The notes beneath the pieces were generated by a model. That model made no database searches. It was not told the origin of the DNA and worked only from the letters and a program-made list of their open reading frames with translations. The position numbers were made by a program, and so were the translations under genes. Positions 63,956 to 64,000 of a DNA stretch of 64,000 bases are shown one piece after another (the stretch's first letter is position 1; each line of letters opens with the position of its first letter). Source of the DNA: Ascarosepion bandense (lineage: Eukaryota > Mollusca > Cephalopoda > Sepiida > Sepiidae); assembly GCA_037127315.1 (NCBI GenBank), contig JBBBDQ010000191.1, positions 14,987,001 to 15,051,000 of the forward strand, given 5' to 3'.

Positions 63956-64000
63956 AAGTCTTAAGTTAACCACACCAATCAAATTTATCAAATCTTTCAC

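Noticed and set aside
1..64000. CRISPR array or prokaryotic defence system
   Set aside because: Repeats are microsatellites or transposons; there are no regularly spaced direct repeats with unique spacers and no operon-like genes.

Overview
The window looks like gene-poor, repeat-saturated DNA from a metazoan nuclear genome. The best fit is a coleoid cephalopod, most likely an octopus. That assignment is an inference from memory: dense tRNA-derived SINEs, jockey/CR1-like and RTE-like LINE relics, Ty3/gypsy, mariner and hAT remnants, and many long (TA)n, (CA)n and (CT)n tracts in a strongly AT-rich background. No bacterial operon structure, rRNA, bona fide tRNA gene, CRISPR array or intact multi-exon protein gene could be supported. 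Almost all long open frames lie in low-complexity tracts or in broken transposon genes.

Layout. 1-8 kb: RTE-like LINE relic, an hAT MITE with an 8-bp target duplication nested in an older repeat, an inverted pair of Helitrons, and T-rich then A-rich spacer. 8-14 kb: SINE, broken hAT transposase with a LINE end inside it, a decayed Ty3/gypsy gag-pol holding a SINE, a mariner relic and another SINE. 14.2-15.5 kb: polypyrimidine minisatellites. 16-20 kb: SINEs, foldback elements and the first copy of a tRNA-like repeat carrying a hammerhead-ribozyme core. 20-31 kb: LINE relics, a second mariner, the second and better hammerhead copy at 27.5-27.7 kb, and a 31-bp inverted-repeat element with a tRNA-like core. 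32.5-34.4 kb: a large pyrimidine-rich satellite block with an internal inversion and a 70-bp exact duplicate of nearby unique sequence. 35-44 kb: piggyBac-like MITEs, LINE relics, a Helitron nested in a foldback element, and a GIY-YIG endonuclease relic between inverted arms. 44-64 kb: SINE clusters, LINE RT relics (two with a YADD or YADE motif), a third mariner, Helitrons, degenerate tandem repeats, and one GC-richer island near 55.5-55.85 kb that could be a promoter.

The transposable elements form a layered record of nested insertion: SINE in gypsy pol, LINE end in hAT, Helitron in foldback, hAT MITE in an older repeat. The most interesting item is the two-copy tRNA-like repeat with a hammerhead core: CTGATGA, a perfect 4-bp stem II, then GAAA. 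Its layout resembles the pol III-promoted, hammerhead-bearing Sm-alpha repeats of schistosomes. Activity is unproven, and stems I and III are weaker than stem II.

All calls come from reading the sequence and remembered family motifs. No database search was possible, and element edges are approximate unless a target duplication or terminal motif is stated.
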